A program made the translations under genes and the position numbers. From CAIYYX01 sp035530135 (lineage in GTDB: Bacteria; Pseudomonadota; Gammaproteobacteria; Burkholderiales; Rhodocyclaceae), in the NCBI GenBank assembly GCA_035530135.1, contig DATKVJ010000161.1, forward strand, positions 1-64,000: 64,000 bases of DNA. The letters are read 5' to 3'. The notes beneath the pieces are model-generated. The model was not told the DNA's origin, searched no databases, and saw nothing but the letters and a program-made list of their open reading frames with translations. Shown piece after piece: positions 40,460 through 49,883 of the stretch; position 1 is the stretch's first letter; every line of letters starts with the position of its first letter.

Positions 40460-41376
40460 CTGCCGGGTCTTCCGGTCGCCTTGGCCAGGATCGCCCGCGC
40501 CGCCTTCGAAGCCGGCTCCCGGCCGAGCTGCGCGCTGATCCAGGCGCCGGTCTCGGCCAGTGCCGCGAGGTCGATGCCGAGGTCTATGCCCAGCCCCTCC
40601 AGCAGATAGACCACGTCCTCGGTGGCGACGTTGCCGGAGGCGCCGGCGGCGTAGGGACAGCCGCCCAGGCCGGCGACCGAAGCGTCGAAGACGGCGATGC
40701 CCATTTCGAACGCGGCGTAGATGTTGGCGATGGCCATGCCGTAGGTGTCGTGAAAGTGTCCGGCCAGCTTCTTCAGCGGCACGCGCCGGGCGACCGCCGC
40801 TATCATTTCCTTGGTCCTGCCCGGCGTGCCGACGCCGATGGTGTCGCCCAGGGAGATTTCGTAGCAGCCCATCTCGAACAGCGCGTGGGCCACCTCCGCG
40901 ACCGCGGCGGGTGTCACCTCGCCCTGGTAGGGGCAGCCGAGCGCGCAGGAGATGTAGCCGCGGACCTTGACGTTGTGCCGGCGGGCCGCCTCCGCCACCA
41001 GGCGGAAGCGATCGAGGCTCTCGGCGATCGAGCAGTTGATGTTCTTCTGCGAGAAGGCTTCGGAGGCGGCGCCGAACACCGCGACCTCCTCTGCGCCGGC
41101 GACGATCGCCGCTTCCAGTCCCTTCATGTTGGGCACCAGCACCGGGTAGGCGACGCCGGGCTGGCGGGCTATCGCCGCCATCACCTCGGCGCTGTCGGCC
41201 ATTTGCGGCACCCATTTGGGCGAGACGAAGGCGGTGGCCTCGATGCACTTCAAGCCCGCCCGGCCCAGGCGGGCGATCAGCTCGACCTTGACCGCGGTGG
41301 ACACGCGGGCCTTCTCGTTCTGCAGGCCGTCGCGCGGCCCGACCTCGACGATTTTGGCTTTGCTCGGTAGCGTCAT
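40456..41376 (-). CDS. Hydroxymethylglutaryl-CoA lyase
   Basis: 306 aa TIM-barrel enzyme. GPRDGLQNE near residue 13 binds substrate and metal. HFHDTYGMAIAN and GGCPYAAGASGNVATED, with the active-site Cys, are the HMG-CoA lyase signatures. It splits HMG-CoA into acetyl-CoA and acetoacetate, the last step of leucine degradation (LiuE). It starts in an ATGA overlap with the carboxylase alpha subunit. Confidence 0.95.
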   Translation of the reverse strand: MTLPSKAKIVEVGPRDGLQNEKARVSTAVKVELIARLGRAGLKCIEATAFVSPKWVPQMADSAEVMAAIARQPGVAYPVLVPNMKGLEAAIVAGAEEVAVFGAASEAFSQKNINCSIAESLDRFRLVAEAARRHNVKVRGYISCALGCPYQGEVTPAAVAEVAHALFEMGCYEISLGDTIGVGTPGRTKEMIAAVARRVPLKKLAGHFHDTYGMAIANIYAAFEMGIAVFDASVAGLGGCPYAAGASGNVATEDVVYLLEGLGIDLGIDLAALAETGAWISAQLGREPASKAARAILAKATGRPGR

Positions 41377-43391
41377 GTCTTGTCGATTTCGAATTCAACC
41401 AGTTCCGCGCCGTCGCTCACCTGTTCGCCGACCTCGAAGCGGAAGCCCTTCACCACGCCGGCGGCGGGCGCGGCGATAGTGTGCTCCATTTTCATCGCTT
41501 CGAGGACCAACAGCGGCTCGCCCTTGGCCACGCGGGCTCCTGCGGCGGCGAGCAGCGCGACGATCTTGCCCGGCATCGGCGCGCAGAGGCCGCCGTCGCC
41601 GCCGCCGCCCTCCAGGCCGTGATAGAGCGGATCGACGCTGGCGAAGACATGGACCCGGCCGTGCAGGAAGACGTGGCGCCGTTCGCCCGCCGCCACCACG
41701 GTGGCGGTCAGGCGCATGCCGTCGAGATCGGCGCGCAGCTGGCCGTTCTCGCCGAGCTGACCGGAGGCTTGGGTCGTCTGTCCGTCCAGGGTCAGCGCGT
41801 AGCCGCCGTCGCCATCGTAGGCGACGGCGAGCGATTGCTCGAGCTCGTCGTGGCGCAGCAGCAGGCTGCGCCGGGCGGCGCTGTTCACGCGCCAGCCGTC
41901 GCGTCTATGCCAGGGCGAGTGCGGATCCCGGCTCTCTCTTGCCTCGCGCTGCGCCTGCGCGCTCTCGCGCAGCAGCTCGGCCAGCGCCGCGACCAGCCAG
42001 GCTTGGGCCGGCGGGGCGGCGCTCGCGGGAAAGAGCAGGGCCCGCTCGCGTTCGATCAGGCCGGTGTCGAGCTCGGCGGCGGCGAAGGCCGGGCAGGTGA
42101 CCAGCCGCGACAGGAAATCCACGTTGTTGGCCACGCCGACCACGCGGTATTGCGCCAGCGCCTGGAGCATGCGCGCGAGCGCCCGGTCGCGGGTCTCGTC
42201 CCAGACGATCAGCTTGCTGATCATCGGGTCGTAGTGCGGGCCGATCTCGTCGCCCTGCTCGACGCCGCTGTCGATGCGCACATGCAGCGATTCTTCCGGC
42301 GGCGCCAGATGCGCGAGCCTGCCGGTCGAGGGTAGGAAGCCGCGGTCCGGGTCCTCGGCGTAGATCCGCGCCTCGAGCGCGTGGCCGCGGATCGACAGCT
42401 GCTCCTGGGCGAGCGGCAGCGGCTCGCCGGCGGCCACGCGCAGCTGCCACTCGACCAGGTCCAGGCCGGTGATCATCTCGGTGACCGGGTGCTCGACCTG
42501 CAGCCGCGTGTTCATCTCCATGAAGTAGAAATTGCCGCCGGCGGCGAAGTCTTGCTCGGCGATGAACTCCACCGTTCCGGCGCCGACGTAGCCGACCGCG
42601 CGCGCCGCCGCCACCGCCGCGCGGCCCATCTGCGCGCGCCGCTCGGCGCTCATTCCCGGCGCCGGCGCCTCCTCCAGCACCTTCTGGTGGCGGCGTTGCA
42701 CCGAGCAGTCGCGTTCGAACAGGTGGATGACTTCGCCGCGGCTGTCGCCGAACACCTGCACCTCGATGTGGCGCGGGCGCGCGAGATAACGCTCGAGCAG
42801 CACTTGGTCGGAGCCGAAGCTCGCGCGCGCCTCGCGCTGGCAGGAGGCCAGGGCATCCGCGAACTGCTCGGGTCCCTCGACGATGCGCATGCCCTTGCCG
42901 CCGCCCCCGGCCGAGGCCTTGATCAGCAGCGGGTAGCCGATGCGGTCGGCCTCGCTCGCGAGGAATGCCGGTTCCTGCTCCTCGCCGTGATAGCCGGGCA
43001 CCAGCGGCACGCCGGCCCCGGCCATCAGCGTCTTGGCCGCGGACTTGGAGCCCATCGCCCGGATCGCAGCGACCGGCGGACCGATGAACACCAGGCCGGC
43101 CGCGAGGCAGGCCTGCGCGAAACCCGCGTTCTCGGAGAGGAAGCCGTAGCCCGGGTGGATCGCCTGGGCGCCGCTCTCCCGCGCCGCGGCGACGATGCGT
43201 TCGGCCACCAGATAGGACTCGCCGGCCGGCGCCGGCCCGATCAGCACCGCCTCGTCGGCCAGCCGGACGTGGCGGGCGCCGGCATCCGCCTCGGAATACA
43301 CGGCGACGGTGCGGATGCCCATCCGGCGCGCGGTCTTGATCACCCGGCAGGCGATCTCTCCCCGGTTTGCGATCAGTATCTTCTGGAACAT
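41373..43391 (-). CDS. Methylcrotonoyl-CoA carboxylase, biotin-containing alpha subunit
   Basis: 672 aa from the ATG in FQKILIANRGEIACRV; the frame extends upstream without use. Biotin carboxylase domain about 1-450 with ATP-grasp ASAGGGGKGMR and the EMNTRLQVEHPVTE motif, a middle BT domain, and a C-terminal biotinyl domain with the modified Lys in VLEAMKMEHTI. With the beta subunit at 44343-45950 it carboxylates 3-methylcrotonyl-CoA (LiuD role). The acyl specificity is read from operon context; propionyl- or geranyl-CoA enzymes have the same layout. Confidence 0.93.
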   Translation of the reverse strand: MFQKILIANRGEIACRVIKTARRMGIRTVAVYSEADAGARHVRLADEAVLIGPAPAGESYLVAERIVAAARESGAQAIHPGYGFLSENAGFAQACLAAGLVFIGPPVAAIRAMGSKSAAKTLMAGAGVPLVPGYHGEEQEPAFLASEADRIGYPLLIKASAGGGGKGMRIVEGPEQFADALASCQREARASFGSDQVLLERYLARPRHIEVQVFGDSRGEVIHLFERDCSVQRRHQKVLEEAPAPGMSAERRAQMGRAAVAAARAVGYVGAGTVEFIAEQDFAAGGNFYFMEMNTRLQVEHPVTEMITGLDLVEWQLRVAAGEPLPLAQEQLSIRGHALEARIYAEDPDRGFLPSTGRLAHLAPPEESLHVRIDSGVEQGDEIGPHYDPMISKLIVWDETRDRALARMLQALAQYRVVGVANNVDFLSRLVTCPAFAAAELDTGLIERERALLFPASAAPPAQAWLVAALAELLRESAQAQREARESRDPHSPWHRRDGWRVNSAARRSLLLRHDELEQSLAVAYDGDGGYALTLDGQTTQASGQLGENGQLRADLDGMRLTATVVAAGERRHVFLHGRVHVFASVDPLYHGLEGGGGDGGLCAPMPGKIVALLAAAGARVAKGEPLLVLEAMKMEHTIAAPAAGVVKGFRFEVGEQVSDGAELVEFEIDKT

Positions 43392-43402
43392 GGCTTCACC
43401 AG

Positions 43403-44197
43403 TCAGTCGGTCTTCAAGGCCCACGAAGGCTGGCGCTTTTCCAGGAAGGCGTCCATGCCCTCCCTGGCCTCGTCGGTTCTGCGGATCATCGCGATGCGCT
43501 GCGCGGTGTCCTCGATCACCGAGGCGGACAGCGGTCTCCAGGCCACGGCGCGGATCAACTCCTTGCACCGGGCGAGCGCCTCCGGTCCGTTGCCCAACAG
43601 GGCGCCGACGATCTCGCCGACGGCCTCGTCCAGCGCCGCCTGGTCGGGCACGATCTCGTGCACCAGGCCGATGCGGTAGGCCTCGGCCGCGGCGAAGCGC
43701 TCGGCGCTGAGCATGTAGCGGCGCGCTGCGCGCTCGCCGATGGCGTTGATCACGTGCGGGCTGATGACCGCGGGGATGATGCCGAGCCTGACCTCGGAGA
43801 GCGCGAACTGCGCGTCGTAGGTGGCGATCGCGATGTCGCAGGCCGCCACCAGACCGACGCCGCCGCCCAGCGCCGCCCCATGCACGCGCGCCACCGTCGG
43901 TTTCCCCACCTGCGCCAGGGCCCGCAGCATCTCGGCTAGGGCGCGGGCGTCGGCGACGCTCTCCTCGGGCGAATAGGCGGCGGCGCGCTTCATCCAGTTG
44001 AGGTCGGCGCCGGCGCAGAAGCTCTTGCCGGTGCCTGAGAGCACCAGCACGCGCACCGCCGGATCGTCCGCCATCGCCGCTACGGCGGTGGTCAACTCCT
44101 CGATCAGGGCTTCGTCGAAGGCGTTGTGCCGCTCCGGGCGGTTCAGGGTGACGATGCCGACCCCGCCCCCGACTTCGGTCAGGATATTTTGGTACAT
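43403..44197 (-). CDS. Methylglutaconyl-CoA hydratase / enoyl-CoA hydratase (LiuC-like)
   Basis: 264 aa crotonase fold. GKSFCAGADLNWMKR forms the oxyanion hole, GGGVGLVAACDIAIA and LSEVRLGIIPAVISPHVI follow, the last with the catalytic Glu. SPHVINAIGERAARRYML is typical of methylglutaconyl-CoA hydratases. It adds water to 3-methylglutaconyl-CoA to give HMG-CoA. GGAGA lies 5 nt before ATG. It lies between the two carboxylase subunit genes. Confidence 0.92.
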   Translation of the reverse strand: MYQNILTEVGGGVGIVTLNRPERHNAFDEALIEELTTAVAAMADDPAVRVLVLSGTGKSFCAGADLNWMKRAAAYSPEESVADARALAEMLRALAQVGKPTVARVHGAALGGGVGLVAACDIAIATYDAQFALSEVRLGIIPAVISPHVINAIGERAARRYMLSAERFAAAEAYRIGLVHEIVPDQAALDEAVGEIVGALLGNGPEALARCKELIRAVAWRPLSASVIEDTAQRIAMIRRTDEAREGMDAFLEKRQPSWALKTD

Positions 44198-44342
44198 GCT
44201 GTCTCCGAAGGGCCGCGACCTGAAGGAAGTCCCCTTGCGGGGACCCGGGGAGGCAGCGAGTGAGGGGATGGAAGCCGCATCGGCGGCTGAACCACAGTCA
44301 CCCCCCTCCTCGGGAAGGGGGATGGGGGGAAGGTCGTCATCA
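44198..44342. other. Intergenic spacer in the liu operon with several hairpins
   Basis: 145 bp between mccB and the hydratase. Stems visible are GTCCCC/GGGGAC with loop TTGC (about 44231-44246) and AGCCGC/GCGGCT with loop ATCG (about 44275-44290). A C-rich/G-rich pair before the mccB stop is also present. The rest of the operon has spacers of 0-12 bp, so this looks like an inserted repeat. No coding potential and no T-run. Confidence 0.45.
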
Positions 44343-45950
44343 TTACATCCTGAACAGGCCGAACCGGGTCTTTGCGATCGGCGCGTTGAGCGACGCCGAC
44401 AGGCCCAGGCCGAGGGTGCGCCGGGTCTGCGCCGGGTCGATGATGCCGTCGTCCCACAGCCGCGCGGTGGCGTAATAGGGATTGCCCTGGGTCTCGTATT
44501 GCGCCCGGATCGGCGCCTTGAAGGCCTCTTCCTCCTCGGGGCTCCAGTTCCTGCCGGCGGCCTCGATGCCGTCGCGCCTGACCGTGGCCAGGACCGAGGC
44601 CGCCTGCTCGCCGCCCATCACCGAGATCCGGCTGTTCGGCCACATCCACAGCAGGCGCGGCGAATAGGCGCGGCCGCACATGCCGTAGTTGCCGGCGCCG
44701 TGGGAGCCGCCCAGCACCAGGGTGAACTTCGGCACCTGGGCGGTGGCCACCGCGGTGACCATCTTCGCGCCGTCCTTGGCGATGCCGCCGTTCTCGTACT
44801 TCCTGCCGACCATGAAGCCGGTGATGTTCTGCAGGAAGACGAGCGGAATGCCGCGCTGGGCGCACAGCTCGATGAAGTGCGCGCCCTTCTGCGCGGACTC
44901 CGAGAACAGGATGCCGTTGTTGGCGACGATGCCGACCGGATAGCCGTAGAGTCTCGCGAAGCCGGTCACCAGCGTGGTGCCGTAGCGCGCCTTGAACTCG
45001 TCGAAGCGCGAGCCGTCGAACAGGCGCGCGATCACCTCGCGCACGTCGTAGGTCTTGCGGCTGTCGGCGGGAATGACGCCGGCGATCTCCTCCGGGTCGT
45101 AGAGCGGCTCCTCGGGCGCGGCCAGATCGAGCGCCAGCGGCTTTTGCCAGTTGAGGTTGCCGACGATGCGCCGCGCCAGCGAGAGGGCGTGGTGGTCGTT
45201 CTCGGCCAGATGGTCGGCCACCCCCGAGATCCGGGTATGCACGTCGCCGCCGCCCAGGTCCTCGGCGCTCACCACCTCGCCGGTGGCGGCCTTGACCAGC
45301 GGCGGTCCGCCCAGGAAGATGGTGCCCTGGTTCCTGACGATCACCGCCTCGTCGGACATCGCCGGCACGTAGGCGCCGCCGGCGGTGCAAGAGCCCATCA
45401 CCACGGCGATCTGCGGGATGCCTGCGGCCGACAGGTTGGCCTGGTTGTAGAAGATGCGGCCGAAGTGCTCGCGGTCGGGGAAGACCTCGTCCTGGGTCGG
45501 CAGGTTGGCGCCGCCCGAATCGACCAGGTAGAGGCAGGGCAGGCGGTTCTGCATCGCGATCTCCTGCGCCCGCAGGTGCTTCTTCACCGTCAGCGGAAAG
45601 TAGCTGCCGCCCTTCACGGTGGCGTCGTTGGCGACGATGATGCACTCGACGCCCTTGACCCGGCCGATGCCGGTGACGACGCCGGCCGAGGGTACCTCGT
45701 CGCCGTACAGTCCGTGGGCGGCCAGCGGCGAGAGTTCCAGGAAGGGCGCGCCCGGGTCGAGCAGATGGTCCACCCGGTCGCGCGCCAGGAGCTTGCCGCG
45801 GGCGAGATGCTTGGCCCGCGCCTCCTCGCTGCCGCCTTGCGCCGCCCGCACGGTCTTCTCGCGCAGCTCGGCGACCAGCTTCTGCATCGCGGCGGCGTTG
45901 GTCTTGAACTCTTTCGAGCGGGGATGCAACTGGGACTTGATCACGGTCAT
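44343..45950 (-). CDS. Methylcrotonoyl-CoA carboxylase, carboxyltransferase beta subunit
   Basis: 535 aa. AGG-type start signal AAAGG upstream of ATG. The crotonase-like carboxyltransferase motifs are LVDSGGANLPTQDEVFPD, GSCTAGGAYVPAMSDE, VFLQNITGFMVGRKYE and GSHGAGNYGMCGRAY. These are characteristic of the MCC rather than the propionyl-CoA group. It transfers CO2 from biotin to 3-methylcrotonyl-CoA (LiuB role). It follows an acyl-CoA dehydrogenase gene by 12 bp. Confidence 0.95.
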   Translation of the reverse strand: MTVIKSQLHPRSKEFKTNAAAMQKLVAELREKTVRAAQGGSEEARAKHLARGKLLARDRVDHLLDPGAPFLELSPLAAHGLYGDEVPSAGVVTGIGRVKGVECIIVANDATVKGGSYFPLTVKKHLRAQEIAMQNRLPCLYLVDSGGANLPTQDEVFPDREHFGRIFYNQANLSAAGIPQIAVVMGSCTAGGAYVPAMSDEAVIVRNQGTIFLGGPPLVKAATGEVVSAEDLGGGDVHTRISGVADHLAENDHHALSLARRIVGNLNWQKPLALDLAAPEEPLYDPEEIAGVIPADSRKTYDVREVIARLFDGSRFDEFKARYGTTLVTGFARLYGYPVGIVANNGILFSESAQKGAHFIELCAQRGIPLVFLQNITGFMVGRKYENGGIAKDGAKMVTAVATAQVPKFTLVLGGSHGAGNYGMCGRAYSPRLLWMWPNSRISVMGGEQAASVLATVRRDGIEAAGRNWSPEEEEAFKAPIRAQYETQGNPYYATARLWDDGIIDPAQTRRTLGLGLSASLNAPIAKTRFGLFRM

Positions 45951-45962
45951 CGAGTAGCCTTT

Positions 45963-47096
45963 CTAGGGTGCCAGGGCGCGAGCGATCACCAGGCGCTGGA
46001 TGTCTGAGGTGCCCTCGTAGATCTGGCAGACGCGCACGTCGCGGTAGATGCGCTCGACCGGGAAGTCGGCGACGACGCCGTAGCCGCCGTGGATCTGGAT
46101 GGCGTCGGAGCAGACGCGCTCGGCCATCTCCGAGGCGAAGAGTTTGGCCATCGAGGCTTCCTTCAGGCAGGGTCTGCCCCCGTCGCGCAGGCCGGCGGCG
46201 TGATGGACCAGGGCGCGCGCCGCCTCGATCTGCGTCGCCATGTCGGCCAGGCGGAAGCCCACCGCCTGGTGCTCGATGATGGGCTTGCCGAAGCTCTCGC
46301 GCTCCTGCGCGTATTGCAGCGCCGCGGCGCAGGCGGCGCGCGCCATGCCCACCGCCTGCGCCGCGATGCCGATGCGCCCGGCCTCGAGGTTGGCCAGCGC
46401 GATGCGGTAGCCCTGGCCCTCCGCCCCCAGAAGGTTCTCGGCCGGCACGTGGCAGTGCTCGAAGCGGATCTGGGCGGTGTCGGAAGCGCGCTGGCCGAGC
46501 TTCTCCTCGATCCTGGCGACCTGGTAACCCGGGTTGTCCGTTTCGACGATGAAGGCGGAGATGCCGCGCTTGCCGGCCTGGCCGTCGGTGACCGCGAAGA
46601 CGATGGCGACGTCGGCGTTGGCGCCGGTGGTGATGAACTGCTTGACGCCGTCGATCACCCAGCCCTCGCCGTCCCTCGCCGCGCGGGTCTTGATCGCGGC
46701 GGCGTCCGAACCCGCCTGCGGCTCGGTGAGGCAGAAGCAGCCCAACTTTTCGCCCCGCGCCAGCGGCTTGAGGAATTTCTCCTTCTGGGCGTCGCTGCCG
46801 AAGGCCAGGAGGGGCCCGCAGACCACCGAGTTCTGCACGCTGATGACGGTCGAGGTGGCGCCGTCGCCGGCGGCGATCTCCTCCAGCGCCAGGGCCAGGG
46901 AAATAGTGTCCATGCCGGCGCCGCCCCAGGGTTCCGGCACCGCCATGCCGCAGGCGCCCAGCCGGCCCAATTCGCGCAGCGCTGCGCGCGGAAATTCGGC
47001 GTTCCGGTCCCAGGCGGCGGCGAAGGGCGCCAGGCGCTCCTGCGCGAAGGCGCGCATCGCGTCCTGGATCATCTGCTGTTCCGGCGTCAGGATCAT
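45963..47096 (-). CDS. Acyl-CoA dehydrogenase, short/branched-chain type
   Basis: 377 aa. FAD-binding blocks CFCLTEPQAGSDAAA and GVKQFITTGANAD; the C-terminal IHGGYGVVADFPVERIYRDVRVCQIYEGTSDIQRL carries the catalytic Glu in YEGT, as in short- and medium-chain enzymes. It oxidises an acyl-CoA to the enoyl-CoA and passes electrons to ETF. A second dehydrogenase (48729) is the isovaleryl enzyme, so this one probably handles another acyl-CoA such as isobutyryl- or 2-methylbutyryl-CoA (inference). Confidence 0.93.
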   Translation of the reverse strand: MILTPEQQMIQDAMRAFAQERLAPFAAAWDRNAEFPRAALRELGRLGACGMAVPEPWGGAGMDTISLALALEEIAAGDGATSTVISVQNSVVCGPLLAFGSDAQKEKFLKPLARGEKLGCFCLTEPQAGSDAAAIKTRAARDGEGWVIDGVKQFITTGANADVAIVFAVTDGQAGKRGISAFIVETDNPGYQVARIEEKLGQRASDTAQIRFEHCHVPAENLLGAEGQGYRIALANLEAGRIGIAAQAVGMARAACAAALQYAQERESFGKPIIEHQAVGFRLADMATQIEAARALVHHAAGLRDGGRPCLKEASMAKLFASEMAERVCSDAIQIHGGYGVVADFPVERIYRDVRVCQIYEGTSDIQRLVIARALAP

Positions 47097-47100
47097 CGCG

Positions 47101-48285
47101 TCACAGCAACTCGATGGCCATCGCGGTGGCCTCGCCGCCGCCGATGCACAGGCTGGCCACGCCCCGCTTGCCGCCGACTTTTCTCAAGGCGCCGATCAGG
47201 GTGACGATGAGGCGCGCGCCCGAGGCGCCGATCGGGTGGCCCAGGGCGCAGGCGCCGCCGTGGATATTCACCTTGTCGTGGGGCAGCCCGAGTTCGCGCA
47301 TCGCCGCCATCGCGACCACCGCGAAGGCCTCATTGACCTCGAACAGGTCCACGTCGTCGGCGCTCCAGCCGCACTTGGCGAAGAGCTTCTGCATCGCGCC
47401 CACCGGCGCGGTGGAAAACCACGCCGGCTGCTGGGCGTGGGTGGCGTGGCCGACGATCTTCGCCAGCGGCGCGAGCCCCAGCCGCTCCGCGGTCGCCAGA
47501 CGCATCAGCAGCAGCGCGGCGGCGCCATCCGAGATCGAACTGGAGTTGGCGGCGGTGATCGTGCCGCCCTTCTTGAACGCGGGTTTCAGACCCGGCACCT
47601 TGTCGAGTTGCGCCTTGCCCGGCAGCTCATCCTGCGCGACCACGACATCGCCCTTCTTGCCGGGGACGGTCACCGGCGCGATCTCCCAGGCGAAGGAGCC
47701 GTCACGGATCGCGGTCTGGGCGCGGATCGTCGAGGCGATCGCGTAGGCGTCCTGGTCGGCGCGGGTGAAGCCGTACTTGTCGGCGCAGTCCTCGGCGAAG
47801 CTGCCCATCAGGCGGCCGCGCTCGTAGGCGTCCTCGAGGCCGTCCAGGAACATGTGGTCCTGGAGCTGGCCGTGGCCGAGCCGGTAGCCGCCGCGCGCCT
47901 TGGGCAGCAGGTAGGGGGCGTTGCTCATCGACTCCATGCCGCCCGCGATCATGAGCTCGTTGGTCCCGGCGAGAAGCAGGTCGTGGGTCAGCATCGCCGC
48001 CTTCATGCCCGAGCCGCACATCTTGTTCACCGTGGTGCAGCCGGCCGAGAGCGGCAGGCCGGCGCCGAGGCTGGCCTGCCGCGCCGGCGCCTGGCCCTGG
48101 CCGGCCGCGAGCACGCAGCCCATGATCACCTCCTCGACCGCCGCGGCGGGCAGGCCGGCGCGGGCGATGGTCGCGGCTATCGCCGCCGCGCCCAGTTGCG
48201 CCGCGGCGAGGCCGGCGAAATCGCCGAGGAAGCCGCCCATAGCGGTGCGGGCGGCGGCTACGATGACCACGGGATTCGCTGCCAT
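47101..48285 (-). CDS. Acetyl-CoA C-acyltransferase (thiolase)
   Basis: 394 aa with all standard motifs: active Cys in NKMCGSGMKAAM, VNEAFAVVAMA, His in GHPIGASGARL, and Cys in CIGGGEATA. GGAGC lies upstream of ATG. It cleaves acetoacetyl-CoA or a branched 3-oxoacyl-CoA, or condenses acetyl-CoA for PHB synthesis. As part of the liu operon it likely handles acetoacetyl-CoA from leucine or 2-methylacetoacetyl-CoA from isoleucine. Confidence 0.94.
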   Translation of the reverse strand: MAANPVVIVAAARTAMGGFLGDFAGLAAAQLGAAAIAATIARAGLPAAAVEEVIMGCVLAAGQGQAPARQASLGAGLPLSAGCTTVNKMCGSGMKAAMLTHDLLLAGTNELMIAGGMESMSNAPYLLPKARGGYRLGHGQLQDHMFLDGLEDAYERGRLMGSFAEDCADKYGFTRADQDAYAIASTIRAQTAIRDGSFAWEIAPVTVPGKKGDVVVAQDELPGKAQLDKVPGLKPAFKKGGTITAANSSSISDGAAALLLMRLATAERLGLAPLAKIVGHATHAQQPAWFSTAPVGAMQKLFAKCGWSADDVDLFEVNEAFAVVAMAAMRELGLPHDKVNIHGGACALGHPIGASGARLIVTLIGALRKVGGKRGVASLCIGGGEATAMAIELL

Positions 48286-48294
48286 GCTCAGCTC

Positions 48295-48729
48295 CTACCA
48301 GGGAAGTTCATAAGAGACGATCAGTTCGCGCGCGCGCGTCGCCAGCTCGACGGGCAGGGCGGTCGATTTGCGCGTTCCTGTGTCGATGTGCACGCCGGTG
48401 AGCAAGGTGATGGCCGAGATCTCGGCGGTGACGGCGTTGCGCATTTCGTGGACGAAGCTGATTTTCTTTTCGGCGACTTCGAGGATGCCCGAGCGCACCA
48501 CCACCACATCGCCCGCGTGTAGCTCGCGCCGATAGGAGATGCGCTGGTCGACGGCCGCCATGCCGCGCTGCTCGTCGCGCAGCCAGGCAGGCGTCACCCC
48601 AAGGTGGGCGAACAGGTTCCAGGTCGCCTCGTCGAACTTGCCCACGTACCACATCACGTTCATGTGCGCCATGTGGTCGCAGTGCCAGGGATAGACGGCG
48701 CCGCGATAGGTGTCCAGCAGTTCGCCCAT
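48295..48729 (-). CDS. Acyl-CoA thioesterase, 4HBT/YbgC-like hot-dog fold
   Basis: 144 aa from the ATG in a TGATG overlap with the dehydrogenase stop; a GTG codon just before is an alternative. The catalytic Asp lies in WHCDHMAHMNVMWYVGKFDEAT, typical of 4HBT-type thioesterases. It hydrolyses an acyl-CoA, perhaps to release CoA when intermediates accumulate. Natural substrate unknown. Confidence 0.88.
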   Translation of the reverse strand: MGELLDTYRGAVYPWHCDHMAHMNVMWYVGKFDEATWNLFAHLGVTPAWLRDEQRGMAAVDQRISYRRELHAGDVVVVRSGILEVAEKKISFVHEMRNAVTAEISAITLLTGVHIDTGTRKSTALPVELATRARELIVSYELPW

Positions 48730-49883
48730 CACGCGGTCTCGGCGTAGAGTTCGCGGCCGATCAGCATTCTTCTGATTTCACTTGTGCCCGCTCCGATTTC
48801 GTAGAGCTTGGCGTCGCGCCACAGGCGGCCGACCGGGTAGTCGTTGATGTAGCCGTTGCCGCCGAGCGCCTGGATCGCCTCGCCGGCCATCCAGGTGGCC
48901 TTTTCGGCGGAGTACAGGATCGCGCCGGCGGCATCCTTGCGCAGGCTGCGCGCGTGGTCCTGGCGGTCGCAGGCGCGGCCGACCGCATAGACGTAGGCGC
49001 GGCAGGCCTGCCAGGTCGAGTACATGTCGGCGAGCTTGCCCTGCATCAGCTGGAACTCGCCGATCGCCTGGCCGAACTGCTTGCGCTGATGGACGTAGGG
49101 CAGCACCGCATCCATGCACGCCGCCATGATGCCGAGGGGGCCGCCGGAGAGCACCGCGCGCTCGTAGTCGAGGCCGCTCATCAAGACCTTGACTCCTTTT
49201 CCCTCGCCGCCCAGGACGTTCTCGGCCGGCACCTCGCAGTTGTCGAAGAACAGCGGGTAGGTGTTGGAGCCGCGCATGCCGAGCTTGTCGAGATGCTTGC
49301 CCTTGGAAAAGCCCTTCATGCCCTTCTCGACGATGAAGGCGGTCATGGCCCCGCCGTCGATCTTGGCATAGACGATCAGGGTGTCGGCGTCGCCGCCGTT
49401 GGTGATCCACATCTTGGAGCCGTTCAGCAGGTAGTGGTCGCCCTTCAACTCGGCCCGCAACTTCATGCCGACGACGTCGGAGCCGGCGTTGGGTTCGGAC
49501 ATGGCCAGGGCGCCGACGTGCTCGCCCGAGATCAGCTTGGCGAGATACTTGCGCTTCTGCGCCTCGCTGCCGTTGCGCCGCAACTGATTGACGCAAAGGT
49601 TGGAGTGGGCGCCGTAGGACAGGCCGACGCTGGCCGAGGCGCGAGAGATCTCTTCCATGGCGACGATGTGGGCGAGATAGCCCAGGTTGGTGCCGCCGTA
49701 TTCCTCGTCCGCGGTCAAGCCGAGCAGGCCTAAGTCCCCCAGCTTGCGCCATAGCTCAGCCGGGAATTCGTTGCTCCTGTCGATCTCGGCGGCGCGCGGC
49801 GCGATCTCCTTGTCGGCGAATGCCTTCACCGTGTCGCGCAGCGCCTCGATGTCTTCGCCGAGGCCGTGATTGAGTCCGATCAT
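48729..49883 (-). CDS. Isovaleryl-CoA dehydrogenase
   Basis: 384 aa. LSYGAHSNLCVNQLRRNG and SEPNAGSDVVGM are isovaleryl-type blocks. The catalytic Glu sits in the G-helix (MSGLDYERAVLSGGPLG), and the C-terminal motif reads GAGTSEIRRMLIGREL instead of YEGT, the known difference of this enzyme. It converts isovaleryl-CoA to 3-methylcrotonyl-CoA with electrons to ETF (LiuA role). Start overlaps the stop of the thioesterase upstream (ATGA). Confidence 0.95.
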   Translation of the reverse strand: MIGLNHGLGEDIEALRDTVKAFADKEIAPRAAEIDRSNEFPAELWRKLGDLGLLGLTADEEYGGTNLGYLAHIVAMEEISRASASVGLSYGAHSNLCVNQLRRNGSEAQKRKYLAKLISGEHVGALAMSEPNAGSDVVGMKLRAELKGDHYLLNGSKMWITNGGDADTLIVYAKIDGGAMTAFIVEKGMKGFSKGKHLDKLGMRGSNTYPLFFDNCEVPAENVLGGEGKGVKVLMSGLDYERAVLSGGPLGIMAACMDAVLPYVHQRKQFGQAIGEFQLMQGKLADMYSTWQACRAYVYAVGRACDRQDHARSLRKDAAGAILYSAEKATWMAGEAIQALGGNGYINDYPVGRLWRDAKLYEIGAGTSEIRRMLIGRELYAETA